Assembly (NCBI RefSeq): GCF_029227915.1
Contig: NC_079888.1
Coordinates: 21,494,001-21,558,000, forward strand
Origin: Hydractinia symbiolongicarpus
Lineage: Eukaryota > Cnidaria > Hydrozoa > Anthoathecata > Hydractiniidae
DNA: 64,000 nucleotides
Reading direction: 5' to 3'
The first letter of the stretch is position 1. Each line of letters starts with the position of its first letter. Below the pieces are notes generated by a model. That model was not told the origin of the DNA. It saw nothing but the letters and a program-made list of their open reading frames with translations, and made no database searches. Both the position numbers and the translations under genes were made by a program. Of this stretch, positions 1 to 11,958 are shown piece after piece.

Positions 1-72
1 GAAACGATTGACTGTGAGACTTAATTGAGCTAACTTTGGACTGTGACCTGATAAATGTGATAAATAAGACAA

Positions 73-83
73 TTGGACTCCAA
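73..83. other. Conserved TTGG-ACT-CCAA mini-hairpin in reference monomer
   Basis: Perfect 4-bp arms flank a 3-nt loop just upstream of the AAATAAC or AAAAAAC variant site. The word is kept in most monomers. It is altered in some, for example TTGGGCTCC near 2697 and 4570, and TTGCACTCC in the 50.9-53.6 kb block. Such a short stem would be weak, so I record it as conserved sequence rather than a demonstrated structure. Confidence 0.45.
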
Positions 84-172
84 GAAATAACATTCTTGTT
101 ATTTTGACGTGGTTGTCGGAATTCAGCGATTACACTGGGCACTGTGGTAGCGCTTCATTTAAAAGTTAAGCT

Positions 173-190
173 AAAAAAAGTCATTTTTTT
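173..190. other. A-tract/T-tract dyad (A7-GTCA-T7)
   Basis: Seven A, then GTCA, then seven T form a near-perfect dyad at the middle of the monomer. The dyad recurs once per monomer with run lengths varying by 1-3 bases, as expected from replication slippage. A derived subtype (for example near 20770, 34232, 48388 and 51367) changes the centre to GTAAGT followed by T6. A-tracts of this size commonly bend DNA and occur in many satellites. Bending or protein binding here is inference. Confidence 0.6.
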
Positions 191-269
191 ACTGTGGGAC
201 CTATCCTAGCCGTTAGCGCGCGTTGAAGAAAAAGCGACAGTTTCAAAAACTACATTTCATTGACTTACT

Positions 270-299
270 AACGGTGTCAGTCCGTTTGAGTTACAACGG
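270..299. other. Alternating AACGG / CCGTT / AACGG words
   Basis: AACGG at 270-274, CCGTT at 282-286 and AACGG at 295-299 are spaced 7 and 8 nt apart. The middle word could pair with either flank as two mutually exclusive 5-bp hairpins. A common subtype (for example 19366-19395 and 28720-28745) changes the first word to AACAG and the middle one to CCCTT. This breaks pairing without compensation, so strong selection on the stem is unlikely. Confidence 0.5.
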
Positions 300-2040
300 T
301 TGGGTCACATATTCGTACCAACATGTATTTAGCGATATTTTTCTGATAATACTAGGTTGCATCGCTTTTAACTATGAAAAGATTGACTTTGGGACTTAAT
401 TGAGCTAACTTTGGACTGTCACCTGATAAATGTGATAAAGGAGACAATTGGACTCCAAGAAAAAACATTCTTCTTAATTTGACATGATTGCCGAAACTCA
501 GCGATTACACTGGGCTCTGTGGTAGCGCTTCATTTAGAAATTATGATAAAAAAAGTCATTTTTTTATTGTGGGACCAATCCTAGCCATTATAGCGCGCTG
601 AGGAAATAGCGACAGTTTCAAAAACTACATTTCATTGACTTTCTGACGGTGTCAGTCCGTTTGAGTTTCAACGGTTGTGTCACATATTCGTACCAACATG
701 TATTTAGCGATATTTTTTTGATATTACTAGGTTTCATCACTTTTGAGAATGAAACGTTGACTGTGGGACTTAATTGAACTAACTTTGGACTGTGACCTGA
801 TAAATGTGATAAATGAGACGATTGGACTCCAAGAAATAACATTCTTCTTAATTTGACGTGATTGCCGGAACTCAGCGATTACACTGGGCTCTGTGGTAGC
901 GCTTCATTTAAGAATTAAGATAAAAAAGTCATTTTTTTATTGTGGGACCAATCCTAGCCGTTATCGCGCGCTGAAGAAATAGCGACAGTTTCAAAAACTA
1001 CATTTCATTGACTTTCTAACGGTGTCAGTCTGTTTGAGTTACAACGGTTGGGTCACATATTCGTACCAAAATGTATTTAGCGATATTTTTCTGATATTAC
1101 TAGGTTGCATCGCTTTTAACAATGAAACGATTGACTGTGAGACTTAATTGAGCTAACTTTGGACTGTGACCTGATAAATGTGATAAATAAGACAATTGGA
1201 CTCCAAGAAATAACATTCTTGTTATTTTGACGTGGTTGTCAGAATTCAGCGATTACACTGGGCACTGTGGTAGCGCTTCAATTAAAAATTAAGCTAAAAA
1301 AAGTCATTTTTTTACTGTGGGACCTATCCTAGCCGTTAGCGCGCGTTGAAGAAAAAGCGACAGTTTCAAAAACTACATTTCATTGACTTACTAACGGTGT
1401 CAGTCCGTTTGAGTTACAACGGTTGGGTCACATATTCGTACCAACATGTATTTAGCGATATTTTTCTGATATTACTAGGTTGCATCGCTTTTAACTATGA
1501 AAAGATTGATTTTGGGACTTAATTGAGCTAACTTTGGACTGTCACCTGATAAATGTGATAAAGGAGACAATTGGACTCCAAGAAAAAACATTCTTCTTAA
1601 TTTGACATGATTGCCGAAACTCAGCGATTACACTGGGCTCTGTGGTAGCGCTTCATTTAAAAATTAAGCTAAAAAATGTCATTTTTTTACTGTGGGACCT
1701 ATCCTAGCCGTTAGCGCGCGTTGAAGAAAAAGCGACAGTTTCAAAAACTACATTTCATTGACTTTCTAACGGTGTCAGTCTGTTTGAGTTACAACGGTTG
1801 GGTCACATATTCGTACCAACATGTATTTAGCGATATTTTTCTGATATTACTAGGTTGCGTCGCTTTTAACTATGAAACAATTGACTGTGGGACTTAATTG
1901 AGCTAACTTTGGACTGTCACCTGATAAATGTGATAAAGCAGACAATTGGACTCCAAGAAAAAACATTCTTCTTAATTTGACATGATTGCCGAAACTCAGC
2001 GATTACACTGGGCTCTGTGGTAGCGCTTCATTTAAGAATT

Positions 2041-3913
2041 AAGATAAAAATTTCTTTTTTTTATTGTGGGACCAATCCTAGCCGTTATCGCGCGCTGAAG
2101 AAATAGCGACAGTTTCAAAAACTACATTTCATTGACTTTCTAACGGTGTCAGTCCGTTTGAGTTACAACGGTTGGGTCACATATTCGTACCAACATGTAT
2201 TTAGCGATATTTTTCTGATATTACTAGGTTGCATCGCTTTTAACAATGAAACGATTGACTGTGGGACTTAATTTAGCTAACTTTGGACTGTGACCTGATA
2301 AATGTGATAAATAAGACAATTGGACTCCAAGAAATAACATTCTTGTTATTTTGACGTGGTTGTCGGAATTCAGCGATTACACTGGGCACTGTGGCACCGC
2401 TTCATTTAAAAATTAAGCTAAAAAATGTCATTTTTTTACTGTGGGACCTATCCTAGCCGTTAGCGCGCGTTGAAGAAAAAGCGACAGTTTCAAAAACTAC
2501 ATTTCATTGACTTTCTAACGGTGTCAGTCCGTTTGAGTTACAACAGTTGGGTCACATATTCGTACCAACATGTATTTAGCGATATTTTTCTGATATTACT
2601 AGGTTGCATCGCTTTTAACTATGAAACGATTGACTGTGGGACTTAATTGAGCTAACTTTGGACTGTCACCTGATAAATGTGATAAAGCAGACAATTGGGC
2701 TCCAAGAAAAAACATTCTTCTTAATTTGACATGATTGCCGAAACTCAGCGATTACACTGGGCTCTGTGGTAGCGCTTCATTTAAGAATTAAGATAAAAAA
2801 GTCATTTTTTTATTGTGGGACCAATCCTAGCCGTTATCGCGCGCTGAAGAAATAGCGACAGTTTCAAAAACTACATTTCATTGACTTTCTAACGGTGTCA
2901 GTCCGTTTGAGTTACAACGGTTGGGTCACATATTCGTACCAACATGTATTTAGCGATATTTTTCTGATATTACTAGGTTGCATCGCTTTCAACAATGAAA
3001 CGATTGACTGTGGGACTTAATTGAGCTAACTTTGGACTGTGACCTGATAAATGTGATAAATAAGACAATTGGACTCCAAGAAATAACATTCTTGTTATTT
3101 TGACGTGGTTGTCGGAATTCAGCGATTACACTGGGCACTGTGGTAGCGCTTCATTTAAAAATTAAGCTAAAAAAAGTCATTTTTTTACTGTGGGACCTAT
3201 CCTAGCCGTTAGCGCGCGTTGAAGAAAAAGCGACAGTTTCAAAAACTACATTTCATTGACTTTCTAACGGTGTCAGTCCGTTTGAGTTACAACGGTTGGG
3301 TCACATATTCGTACCAACATGTATTTAGCGATATTTTTCTGATATTACTAGGTTGCATCGCTTTTAACTATGAAACAATTGACTGTGGGACTTAATTGAG
3401 CTAACTTTGGACTGTCACCTGATAAATGTGATAAAGAAGACAATTGGACTCCAAGAAAAAACATTCTTCTTAATTTGACATGATTGCCGAAACTCAGCGA
3501 TTACACTGGGCTCTGTGGTAGCGCGTCATTTAGAAATTATGATAAAAAAAGTCATTTTTTAATTGTGGGACCAATCCTAGCCATTATAGCGCGCTGAAGA
3601 AATAACGACAGTTTCAAAAACTACATTTCATTGACTTTCTAACGGTGTCAGTCCGTTTGAGTTACAACGGTTGGGTCACATATTCGTACCAACATGTATT
3701 TAGCGATATTTTTCTGATATTACTAGGTTGCATCGCTTTTAACAATGAAACGATTGACTGTGGGACTTAATTGAGCTAACTTTGGACTGTGACCTGATAA
3801 ATGTGATAAATAAGACAATTGGACTCCAAGAAATAACATTCTTGTTATTTTGACGTGGTTGTCGGAATTCAGCGATTACACTGGGCACTGTGGTAGCGCT
3901 TCATTTAAAAATT
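2041..3913. repeat. Five-monomer higher-order unit, copy 1 (1873 bp)
   Basis: This block matches 3914-5786 at a constant offset of 1873 bp. Shared private variants are AAATTTC T8 at 2048/3921, ATTTAGC near 2271, GTGGCACCGC near 2392/4265, CAACAGTTGGG near 2542, CAATTGGGC near 2692, CTTTCAACAATG near 2987, and GTAGCGCGTC plus AATAACGAC near 3520-3605. The left edge is set by the switch into the AAATTTC variant. Confidence 0.9.
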
Positions 3914-5786
3914 AAGATAAAAATTTCTTTTTTTTATTGTGGGACCAATCCTAGCCGTTATCGCGCGCTGAAGAAATAGCGACAGTTTCAAAAACTACAT
4001 TTCATTGACTTTCTAACGGTGTCAGTCCGTTTGAGTTACAACGGTTGGGTCACATATTCGTACCAACATGTATTTAGCGATATTTTTCTGATATTACTAG
4101 GTTGCATCGCTTTTAACAATGAAACGATTGACTGTGGGACTTAATTTAGCTAACTTTGGACTGTGACCTGATAAATGTGATAAATAAGACAATTGGACTC
4201 CAAGAAATAACATTCTTGTTATTTTGACGTGGTTGTCGGAATTCAGCGATTACACTGGGCACTGTGGCACCGCTTCATTTAAAAATTAAGCTAAAAAATG
4301 TCATTTTTTTACTGTGGGACCTATCCTAGCCGTTAGCGCGCGTTGAAGAAAAAGCGACAGTTTCAAAAACTACATTTCATTGACTTTCTAACGGTGTCAG
4401 TCCGTTTGAGTTACAACAGTTGGGTCACATATTCGTACCAACATGTATTTAGCGATATTTTTCTGATATTACTAGGTTGCATCGCTTTTAACTATGAAAC
4501 GATTGACTGTGGGACTTAATTGAGCTAACTTTGGACTGTCACCTGATAAATGTGATAAAGCAGACAATTGGGCTCCAAGAAAAAACATTCTTCTTAATTT
4601 GACATGATTGCCGAAACTCAGCGATTACACTGGGCTCTGTGGTAGCGCTTCATTTAAGAATTAAGATAAAAAAGTCATTTTTTTATTGTGGGACCAATCC
4701 TAGCCGTTATCGCGCGCTGAAGAAATAGCGACAGTTTCAAAAACTACATTTCATTGACTTTCTAACGGTGTCAGTCCGTTTGAGTTACAACGGTTGGGTC
4801 ACATATTCGTACCAACATGTATTTAGCGATATTTTTCTGATATTACTAGGTTGCATCGCTTTCAACAATGAAACGATTGACTGTGGGACTTAATTGAGCT
4901 AACTTTGGACTGTGACCTGATAAATGTGATAAATAAGACAATTGGACTCCAAGAAATAACATTCTTGTTATTTTGACGTGGTTGTCGGAATTCAGCGATT
5001 ACACTGGGCACTGTGGTAGCGCTTCATTTAAAAATTAAGCTAAAAAAAGTCATTTTTTTACTGTGGGACCTATCCTAGCCGTTAGCGCGCGTTGAAGAAA
5101 AAGCGACAGTTTCAAAAACTACATTTCATTGACTTTCTAACGGTGTCAGTCCGTTTGAGTTACAACGGTTGGGTCACATATTCGTACCAACATGTATTTA
5201 GCGATATTTTTCTGATATTACTAGGTTGCATCGCTTTTAACTATGAAACAATTGACTGTGGGACTTAATTGAGCTAACTTTGGACTGTCACCTGATAAAT
5301 GTGATAAAGAAGACAATTGGACTCCAAGAAAAAACATTCTTCTTAATTTGACATGATTGCCGAAACTCAGCGATTACACTGGGCTCTGTGGTAGCGCGTC
5401 ATTTAGAAATTATGATAAAAAAAGTCATTTTTTAATTGTGGGACCAATCCTAGCCATTATAGCGCGCTGAAGAAATAACGACAGTTTCAAAAACTACATT
5501 TCATTGACTTTCTAACGGTGTCAGTCCGTTTGAGTTACAACGGTTGGGTCACATATTCGTACCAACATGTATTTAGCGATATTTTTCTGATATTACTAGG
5601 TTGCATCGCTTTTAACAATGAAACGATTGACTGTGGGACTTAATTGAGCTAACTTTGGACTGTGACCTGATAAATGTGATAAATAAGACAATTGGACTCC
5701 AAGAAATAACATTCTTGTTATTTTGACGTGGTTGTCGGAATTCAGCGATTACACTGGGCACTGTGGTAGCGCTTCATTTAAAAATT
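3914..5786. repeat. Five-monomer higher-order unit, copy 2 (1873 bp)
   Basis: This is the direct tandem copy of the preceding block. I found no difference at any position compared. The junction at about 3913 lies inside a monomer and makes a mosaic whose 5' part is the GCACTG / TTTAAAAATT haplotype and whose 3' part is the AAATTTC haplotype. That is the mark expected of an unequal exchange. Copy 2 ends where the sequence returns to TTAAGCT at about 5788. Confidence 0.9.
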
Positions 5787-8700
5787 AAGCTAAAAAAAGT
5801 CATTTTTTTACTGTGGGACCTATCCCAGCCGTTAGCGCGCGTTGAAGAAAAAGCGACAGTTTCAAAAACTACATTTCATTGACTTTCTAACGGTGTCAGT
5901 CCGTTTGAGTTACAACGGTTGGGTCACATATTCGTACCAACAAGTATTTAGCGATATTTTTCTGATATTACTAGGTTGCATCGCTTTTAACTATGAAATG
6001 ATTGACTGTGGGACTTAATTGAGCTAACTTTGGACTGTCACCTGATAAATGTGATAAAGCAGACAATTGGGCTCCAAGAAAAAACATTCTTCTTAATTTG
6101 AAATGATTGCCGAAACTCAGCGATTACACTGGGCTCTGTGGTAGCGCTTCATTTAGAAATTATGATAAAAAAAGTCATTTTTTTATTGTGGGACCAATCC
6201 TAGCCATTATAGCGCGCTGAGGAAATAGCGACAGTTTCAAAAACTACATTTCATTGACTTTCTGACGGTGTCAGTCCGTTTGAGTTTCTACGGTTGTGTC
6301 ACATATTCGTACCAACATGTATTTAGCGATATTTTTTTGATATTACTAGGTTTCATCACTTTTAACAATGAAACGTTGTCTGTGGGACTTAATTGAACTA
6401 ACTTTGGACTGTGACCTGATAAATGTGATAAATGAGACAATTGGACTCCAAGAAATAACATTCTTCTTAATTTGACGTGATTGCCGGAACTCAGCGATTA
6501 CACTGGGCTCTGTGGTAGCGCTTCATTTAAGAATTAAGATAAAAAAGTCATTTTTTTATTGTGGGACCAATCCTTGCCGTTATCGCGCGCTGAAGAAATA
6601 GCGACAGTTTCAAAAACTACATTTCATTGACTTTCTAATGGTGTCAGTCCGTTTGAGTTACAACGGTTGGCTCACATATTCGTACCAACATGTATTTAGA
6701 GATATTTTTCTGATATTACTAGGTTGCATCGCTTTTAACAATGAAACGATTGACTGTGGGACTTAATTGAGCTAACTTTGGACTGTGACCTGATAAATGT
6801 GATAAATAAGACAATTGGACTCCAAGAAATAACATTCTTGTTATTTTGACGTGGTTGTCGGAATTCAGCGATTACACTGGGCACTGTGGTAGCGCTTCAT
6901 TTAAAAATTAAGCTAAAAAATGTCATTTTTTTACTGTGGGACCTATCCTAGCCGTTAGCGCGCGTTGAAGAAAAAGCGACAGTTTCAAAAACTACATTTC
7001 ATTGACTTTCTAACGGTGTCAGTCCGTTTGAGTTACAACGGTTGGGTCACATATTGGTAGCAACATGTATTTAGCGATATTTTTCTGATATTACTAGGTT
7101 GCATCGCTTTTAACTATGAAACGATTGACTGTGGGACTTAATTGAGCTAACTTTGGACTGTCACCTGATAAATGTGATAAAGGAGACAATTGGACTCCAA
7201 GAAAAAACATTCTTCTTAATTTGACATGATTGCCGAAACTCAGCGATTACACTGGGCTCTGTGGTAGCGCTTCATTTAGAAATTATGATAAAAAAGTCAT
7301 TTTTTTATTGTGGGACCAATCCTAGCAAATATCTCGCGCTGAAGAAATAGCGACAGTTTCAAAAACTACATTTCATTGACTTTCTAACGGTGTCAGTCCG
7401 TTTGATTTACAACGGTTGTGTCACATATTCGTACCAACATGTATTTAGCGATATTTTTTTGATATTACTAGGTTGCATCGCTTTTAACAATGAAACGTTG
7501 ACTGTGGGTCTTAATTGAACTAACTTTGGACTGTGACCTGATAAATGTGATAAATGAGACAATTGGACACCAAGAAATAACATTCTTCTTAATTTGACAT
7601 GATTGCCGAAACTCAGCGATTACACTGGGCTCTGTGGTAGCGCTTCATTTAAGAATTAAGTTAAAAAAAGTCATTTTTTTATTGTGGGACCAATCCTAGA
7701 CGTTATCGCGCGCTGAGGAAATAGCGACAGTTTCAAAAACTTAATTTCATTGTCTTTCTAACGGTGTCAGTCCGTTTGAGTTTCAACGGCTGTGTCACAT
7801 ATTCGTACCAACATGTATTTAGCGATATTTTTCTGATATTACTAGGTTGCGTCGCTTTTAAATATGAAACGATTGACTGTGGGACTTAATTGAACTAACT
7901 TTGGACTGTCTCCTGATAAATGTGATAAAGGAGACAATTGGACTCCTAGAAATAACATTCTTCTTAATTTGACATGATTGCCGAAACTCAGCGATTACAT
8001 TGGGCTCTGTGGTAGCGCTTCATTTAAGAATTAAGTTAAAAAAAGTCATTTTTTTATTGTGGGACCAATCCTAGACGTTATCGCGCGCTGAGGAAATAGC
8101 GACAGTTTCAAAAACTATATTTCATTGACTTTCTAACGGTGTCAGTCCGTTTGAGTTTCAACGGTTGTGTCACATATTCGTACCAACATGTATTTAGCGA
8201 TATTTTTTTGATATTACTAGGTTTCATCGCTTTTAACAATGAAACGTTGACTGTGGGACTTAATTGAACTAACTTTGGACTGTGACCTGATAAATGTGAT
8301 AAATGAGACAATTGGACTCCAAGAAATAACATTCTTCTTAATTTGACGTGATTGCCGGAAAACAGCGATTACACTGGGCTCTGTGGTAGGGCTTCATTTA
8401 AGAATTAAGATAAAAAAGTCATTTTTTTATTGTGGGACCAATGCTAGCCGTTATCGCGCGCTGAAGAAATAGGGACAATTTAAAAAACTACACTTCATTG
8501 TCTTTCTAACGGTGTCAGTCCGTTTGAGTTACAACGGTTGGGTAACATATTCACACCAACATGTATTTAGCGATATTTTTCTGATATTGCTAGGTTGTAT
8601 CGCTTTTAACAATGAAACGATTGACTGTGGGACTTAATTGAGCTAACTTTGGACTGTGACCTGATAAATATGATAAATGAGACAATTGGACTCCAAGAAA

Positions 8701-9681
8701 TAACATTCTTGTTAATTTGACGTGATTGCCGGAACTCAGCTATTACACTGGGCACTGTGGTAGCGCTTCATTTAAAAATTAAGCTAAAAAAGTCATTTTT
8801 TTACTGTGGGACCTATCCTAGCCCTTAGCGCGCGTTGAAGAAAAAGCGACAGTTTTTAAAACTACATTTCATTGACTTTCTAACGGTGTCAGTCCGTTTG
8901 AGTTACAACGGCTGTGTCACATATTCGTACCAACATGTATTTAGCGATATTTTTTTGATATTACTAGGTTGCATCGCTTTTAACAATGAAACGTTGACTG
9001 TGGGACTTAATTGAACTAACTTTGGACTGTGACCTGATAAATGTGATAAATGAGACAATTGGACACCAAGAAATAACATTCTTCTTAATTTGACATGATT
9101 GCCGAAACTCAGCGATTACTCTGGGCTCTGTGGTAGCGCTTCACTTAAGAATTAAGATAAAAATTCATTTTTTTATTGTGGGACCAATCCTAGACGTTAT
9201 CGCGCGCTGAGGAAATAGCGACAGTTTTAAAAACTACACTTCATTGTCTTTCTAACGGTGTCAGTCCGTTTGAGTTACAACGGTTGGGTAACATATTCGT
9301 ACCAACATGTATTTATCGATATTTTTCTGATATTGCTAGGTTGCATTGCTTTTAACAATGAAACGATTGACTGTGGGACTTAATTGAGCTAACTTTGGAC
9401 TGTGACCTGATAAATGTGATAAATGAGACAATTGGACTCCAAGAAATAACATTCTTCTTAATTTGACGTGATTGCGGAACTCAGCGATTACACTGGGCTC
9501 TGTGGTAGCGCTTCATTTAAGAATTAAGATAAAAAAGTCAATTTTTTATTGTGGGACCAATCCTAGCCGTTATCGCGCGCTGAAGAAATAGCGACAGTTT
9601 CAAAAACTACACTTCATTGTCTTTCTAACGGTGTCAGTCCGTTTGAGTTACAACGGTTGGGTAACATATTCGTACCAACAT
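5787..9681. repeat. Mixed monomers between higher-order blocks
   Basis: About 10 monomers with local similarity between neighbours. The units around 7690 and 8065 share CCTAGACGTTATC at a spacing of one monomer. Those around 9231 and 9600 share CACTTCATTGTC and TTTATCGAT. The first part repeats 376-1640 at an offset of 5619 bp. Substitutions not seen elsewhere, such as AGGGACAATTTAAAA at 8471, make this stretch slightly more divergent. No gene or unique sequence is seen. Confidence 0.8.
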
Positions 9682-11958
9682 GTATTTATCGATATTTTTC
9701 TGATATTGCTAGGTTGCATTGCTTTTAACAATGAAACGATTGACTGTGGGACTTAATTGAGCTAACTTTGGACTGTGACCTGATAAATGTGATAAATGAG
9801 ACAATTGGACTCCAAGATATAACATTCTTGTTAATTTGACGTGATTGCCGGAACTCAGCGATCACACTGGGCACTGTGGTAGCGCTTCATTTAAAAATTA
9901 AGCTAAAAAAAGTCATTTTTTTACTGTGGGACCTATCCTAGCCGTTAGCGCACGTTGAAGAAAAAGCGACAGTTTCAAAAACTACATTTCATTGACTTTC
10001 TAACGGTGTCAGTCTGTTTGAGTTACAACGGTTGCGTCACATATTCGTACCAACATGTATTTAGCGATATTTTTTTGATATTACTAGGTTGCATCGCTTT
10101 TAACAATAAAACGTTGACTGTGGGACTTAATTGAACTAACTTTGGACTGTGACCTGATAAATGTGATAAATGAGACAATTGGACACCAAGAAATAACATT
10201 CTTCTTAATTTGACATGATTACCGAAACTCAGCGATTACACTGGGCTCTGTAGTAGCGCTTCATTTAAGAATTAAGTTAAAAAATTCATTTTTTTATTGT
10301 GGGACCAATCCTAGACGTTATCGCGCGCTGAGGAAATAGCGACAGTTTCAAAAACTTCATTTCATTGTCTTTCTAACGGTATCAGTCCGTTTGAGTTTCA
10401 ACGGCTGTGTCACATATTCGTACCAACATGCATTTAGCGATATTGTTTTGATATTACTACGTTGCATCGCTTTTAACAATGAAACGATTGACTGTGGGAC
10501 TTAATTGAACTAACTTTGGACTGTCTCCTGATAAATGTGATAAAGGAAACAATTGGACTCCAAGAAATAACATTCTTCTTAATTTGACATGATTGCCGGA
10601 ACTCAGCGATTACACTGGGCTCTGTGGTAGCGCTTCATTTAAGAATTAAGTTAAATAAGTCATTTTTTACTGTGGGACCAATCCTATCCGTTATCGCGCG
10701 CTGAAGAAATACCGACAGTTTCAAAAACTACATTTCATTGACTTTCTAACGGTGTCAGTCCGTTTGAGTTACAACGGTTGGGTCACATATTCGTACCAAC
10801 ATGTATTTAGCGATATTTTTCTGATATTACCAGGTTGCATCGCTTTTAACTATGAAACGATTGACTGTGGGACTTAATTGAACTAACTTTGGACTGTCTC
10901 CTGATAAATGTGATAAAGGAAACAATTGGACTCCAAGAAATAACATTCTTCTTAATTTGACATGATTGCCGAAACTCAGGGATTACACTGGGCTCTGTGG
11001 TAGCGCTTCATTTAAGAATTAAGATAAATAAGTCATTTTTTACTGTGGGACCGATCCTATCCATTATCGCGCGCTGAAGAAATAGCGACAGTTTCAAAAA
11101 CTACATTTCATTGACTTTCTAACGGTGTCAGTCCGTTTGAGTTACAACGGTTGGGTCACATATTCGTACCAACATGTATTTAGCGATATTTTTCTGATAT
11201 TACCAGGTTGCATCGCTTTTAACTATGAAACGATTGACTGTGGGACTTAATTGAGCTAACTTTGGACTGTCACCTGATAAATGCGATAAAAGAGACAATT
11301 GGACTCCAAGAAAAAACATTCTTCTTATTTTGACATGATTGCCGAAACTCAGCGATTACACTGGGCTCTGTGGTAGCGCTTCATTTAAGAATTAAGATAA
11401 ATAAGTCATTTTTTACTGTGGGACCGATCCTATCCGTTATCGCGCGCTGAAGAAATAGCGACAGTTTCAAAAACTACATTTCATTGACTTTCTAACGGTG
11501 TCAGTCCGTTTGAGTTACAACTGTTGGGTCACATATTCGTACCAACATGTATTTAGCGATATTTTTCTGATATTACCAGGTTGCATCGCTTTTAGCTATG
11601 AAACGATTGACTGTGGGACTTAATTGAGCTAAGTTTGGACTGTCACCTGATAAATGCGATAAAAGAGACAATTGGACTCCAAGAAAAAACATTCTTCTTA
11701 ATTTGACATGATTGCCGAAACTCAGCGATTACACTGGGCTCTGTGGTAGCGCTTCATTTAAGAATTAAGATAAAAAAGTCATTTTTTTATTGTGGGACCA
11801 ATCCTACCCGTTATCGCGCGCTGAAGAAATAGCGACAGTTTCAAAAACTACATTTCATTGACTTTCTAACGGTGTCAGTCCGTTTGGGTTACAACGGTTG
11901 GGTAACATATTCGTACCAACATGTATTTAGCGATATTTTTCTGATATTACTAGGTTGC

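Larger units (their letters stand above)
1..375 (+). repeat. Reference satellite monomer
   Basis: This first complete unit (375 bp) defines positions for the other entries. In order it has: GGACT words within 36-42 and 75-79; CAATTG at 70-75 inside a TTGG-ACT-CCAA mini-hairpin at 73-83; GAATTC at 119-124, found only in this haplotype; AGCGCT at 149-154; the A7-GTCA-T7 dyad at 173-190; GTGGGAC at 194-200; a GCGCGC word near 217; AACGG/CCGTT words at 270-299; ACATGT at 321-326; and a T-rich end with GATATTTTT. It belongs to the haplotype with GCACTG, TTAAGCT and GGACCTATCC, which commonly alternates with a second haplotype carrying GCTCTG, TTAAGAT and GGACCAATCC. Translation of either strand gives frequent stops. 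Confidence 0.93.
1..2040. repeat. Mixed monomers 1-6, no clean higher-order unit
   Basis: Monomers start at 1, 376, 751, 1124, 1499 and 1874. Units 1 and 4 are near copies, both of the GTTATTTTGACGTGG haplotype. The unit at 1499 is a mosaic: its 5' part carries GTCACC, AAGGAG and GCTCTG while its 3' part carries TTAAGCT and ACCTATCC, so it switches haplotype near 1655. Units 376 to about 1640 are collinear with 5995 to about 7260 at an offset of 5619 bp (15 monomers), sharing the unusual TCTGACGGTG word at 640 and 6260. Confidence 0.8.

Noticed and set aside
70-75. Per-monomer palindromic words CAATTG, ACATGT, AGCGCT as protein-binding operators
   Set aside because: Six-base palindromes once per repeat are expected in any conserved satellite. 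They are useful only as period markers, and nothing shows regulation.
311-327. CENP-B box-like word (ATTCGTACCAACATGTA) once per monomer
   Set aside because: It matches the TTCG part and the central A of the known box, but the essential CGGG part is ATGT here. A partial match of this length is likely by chance.
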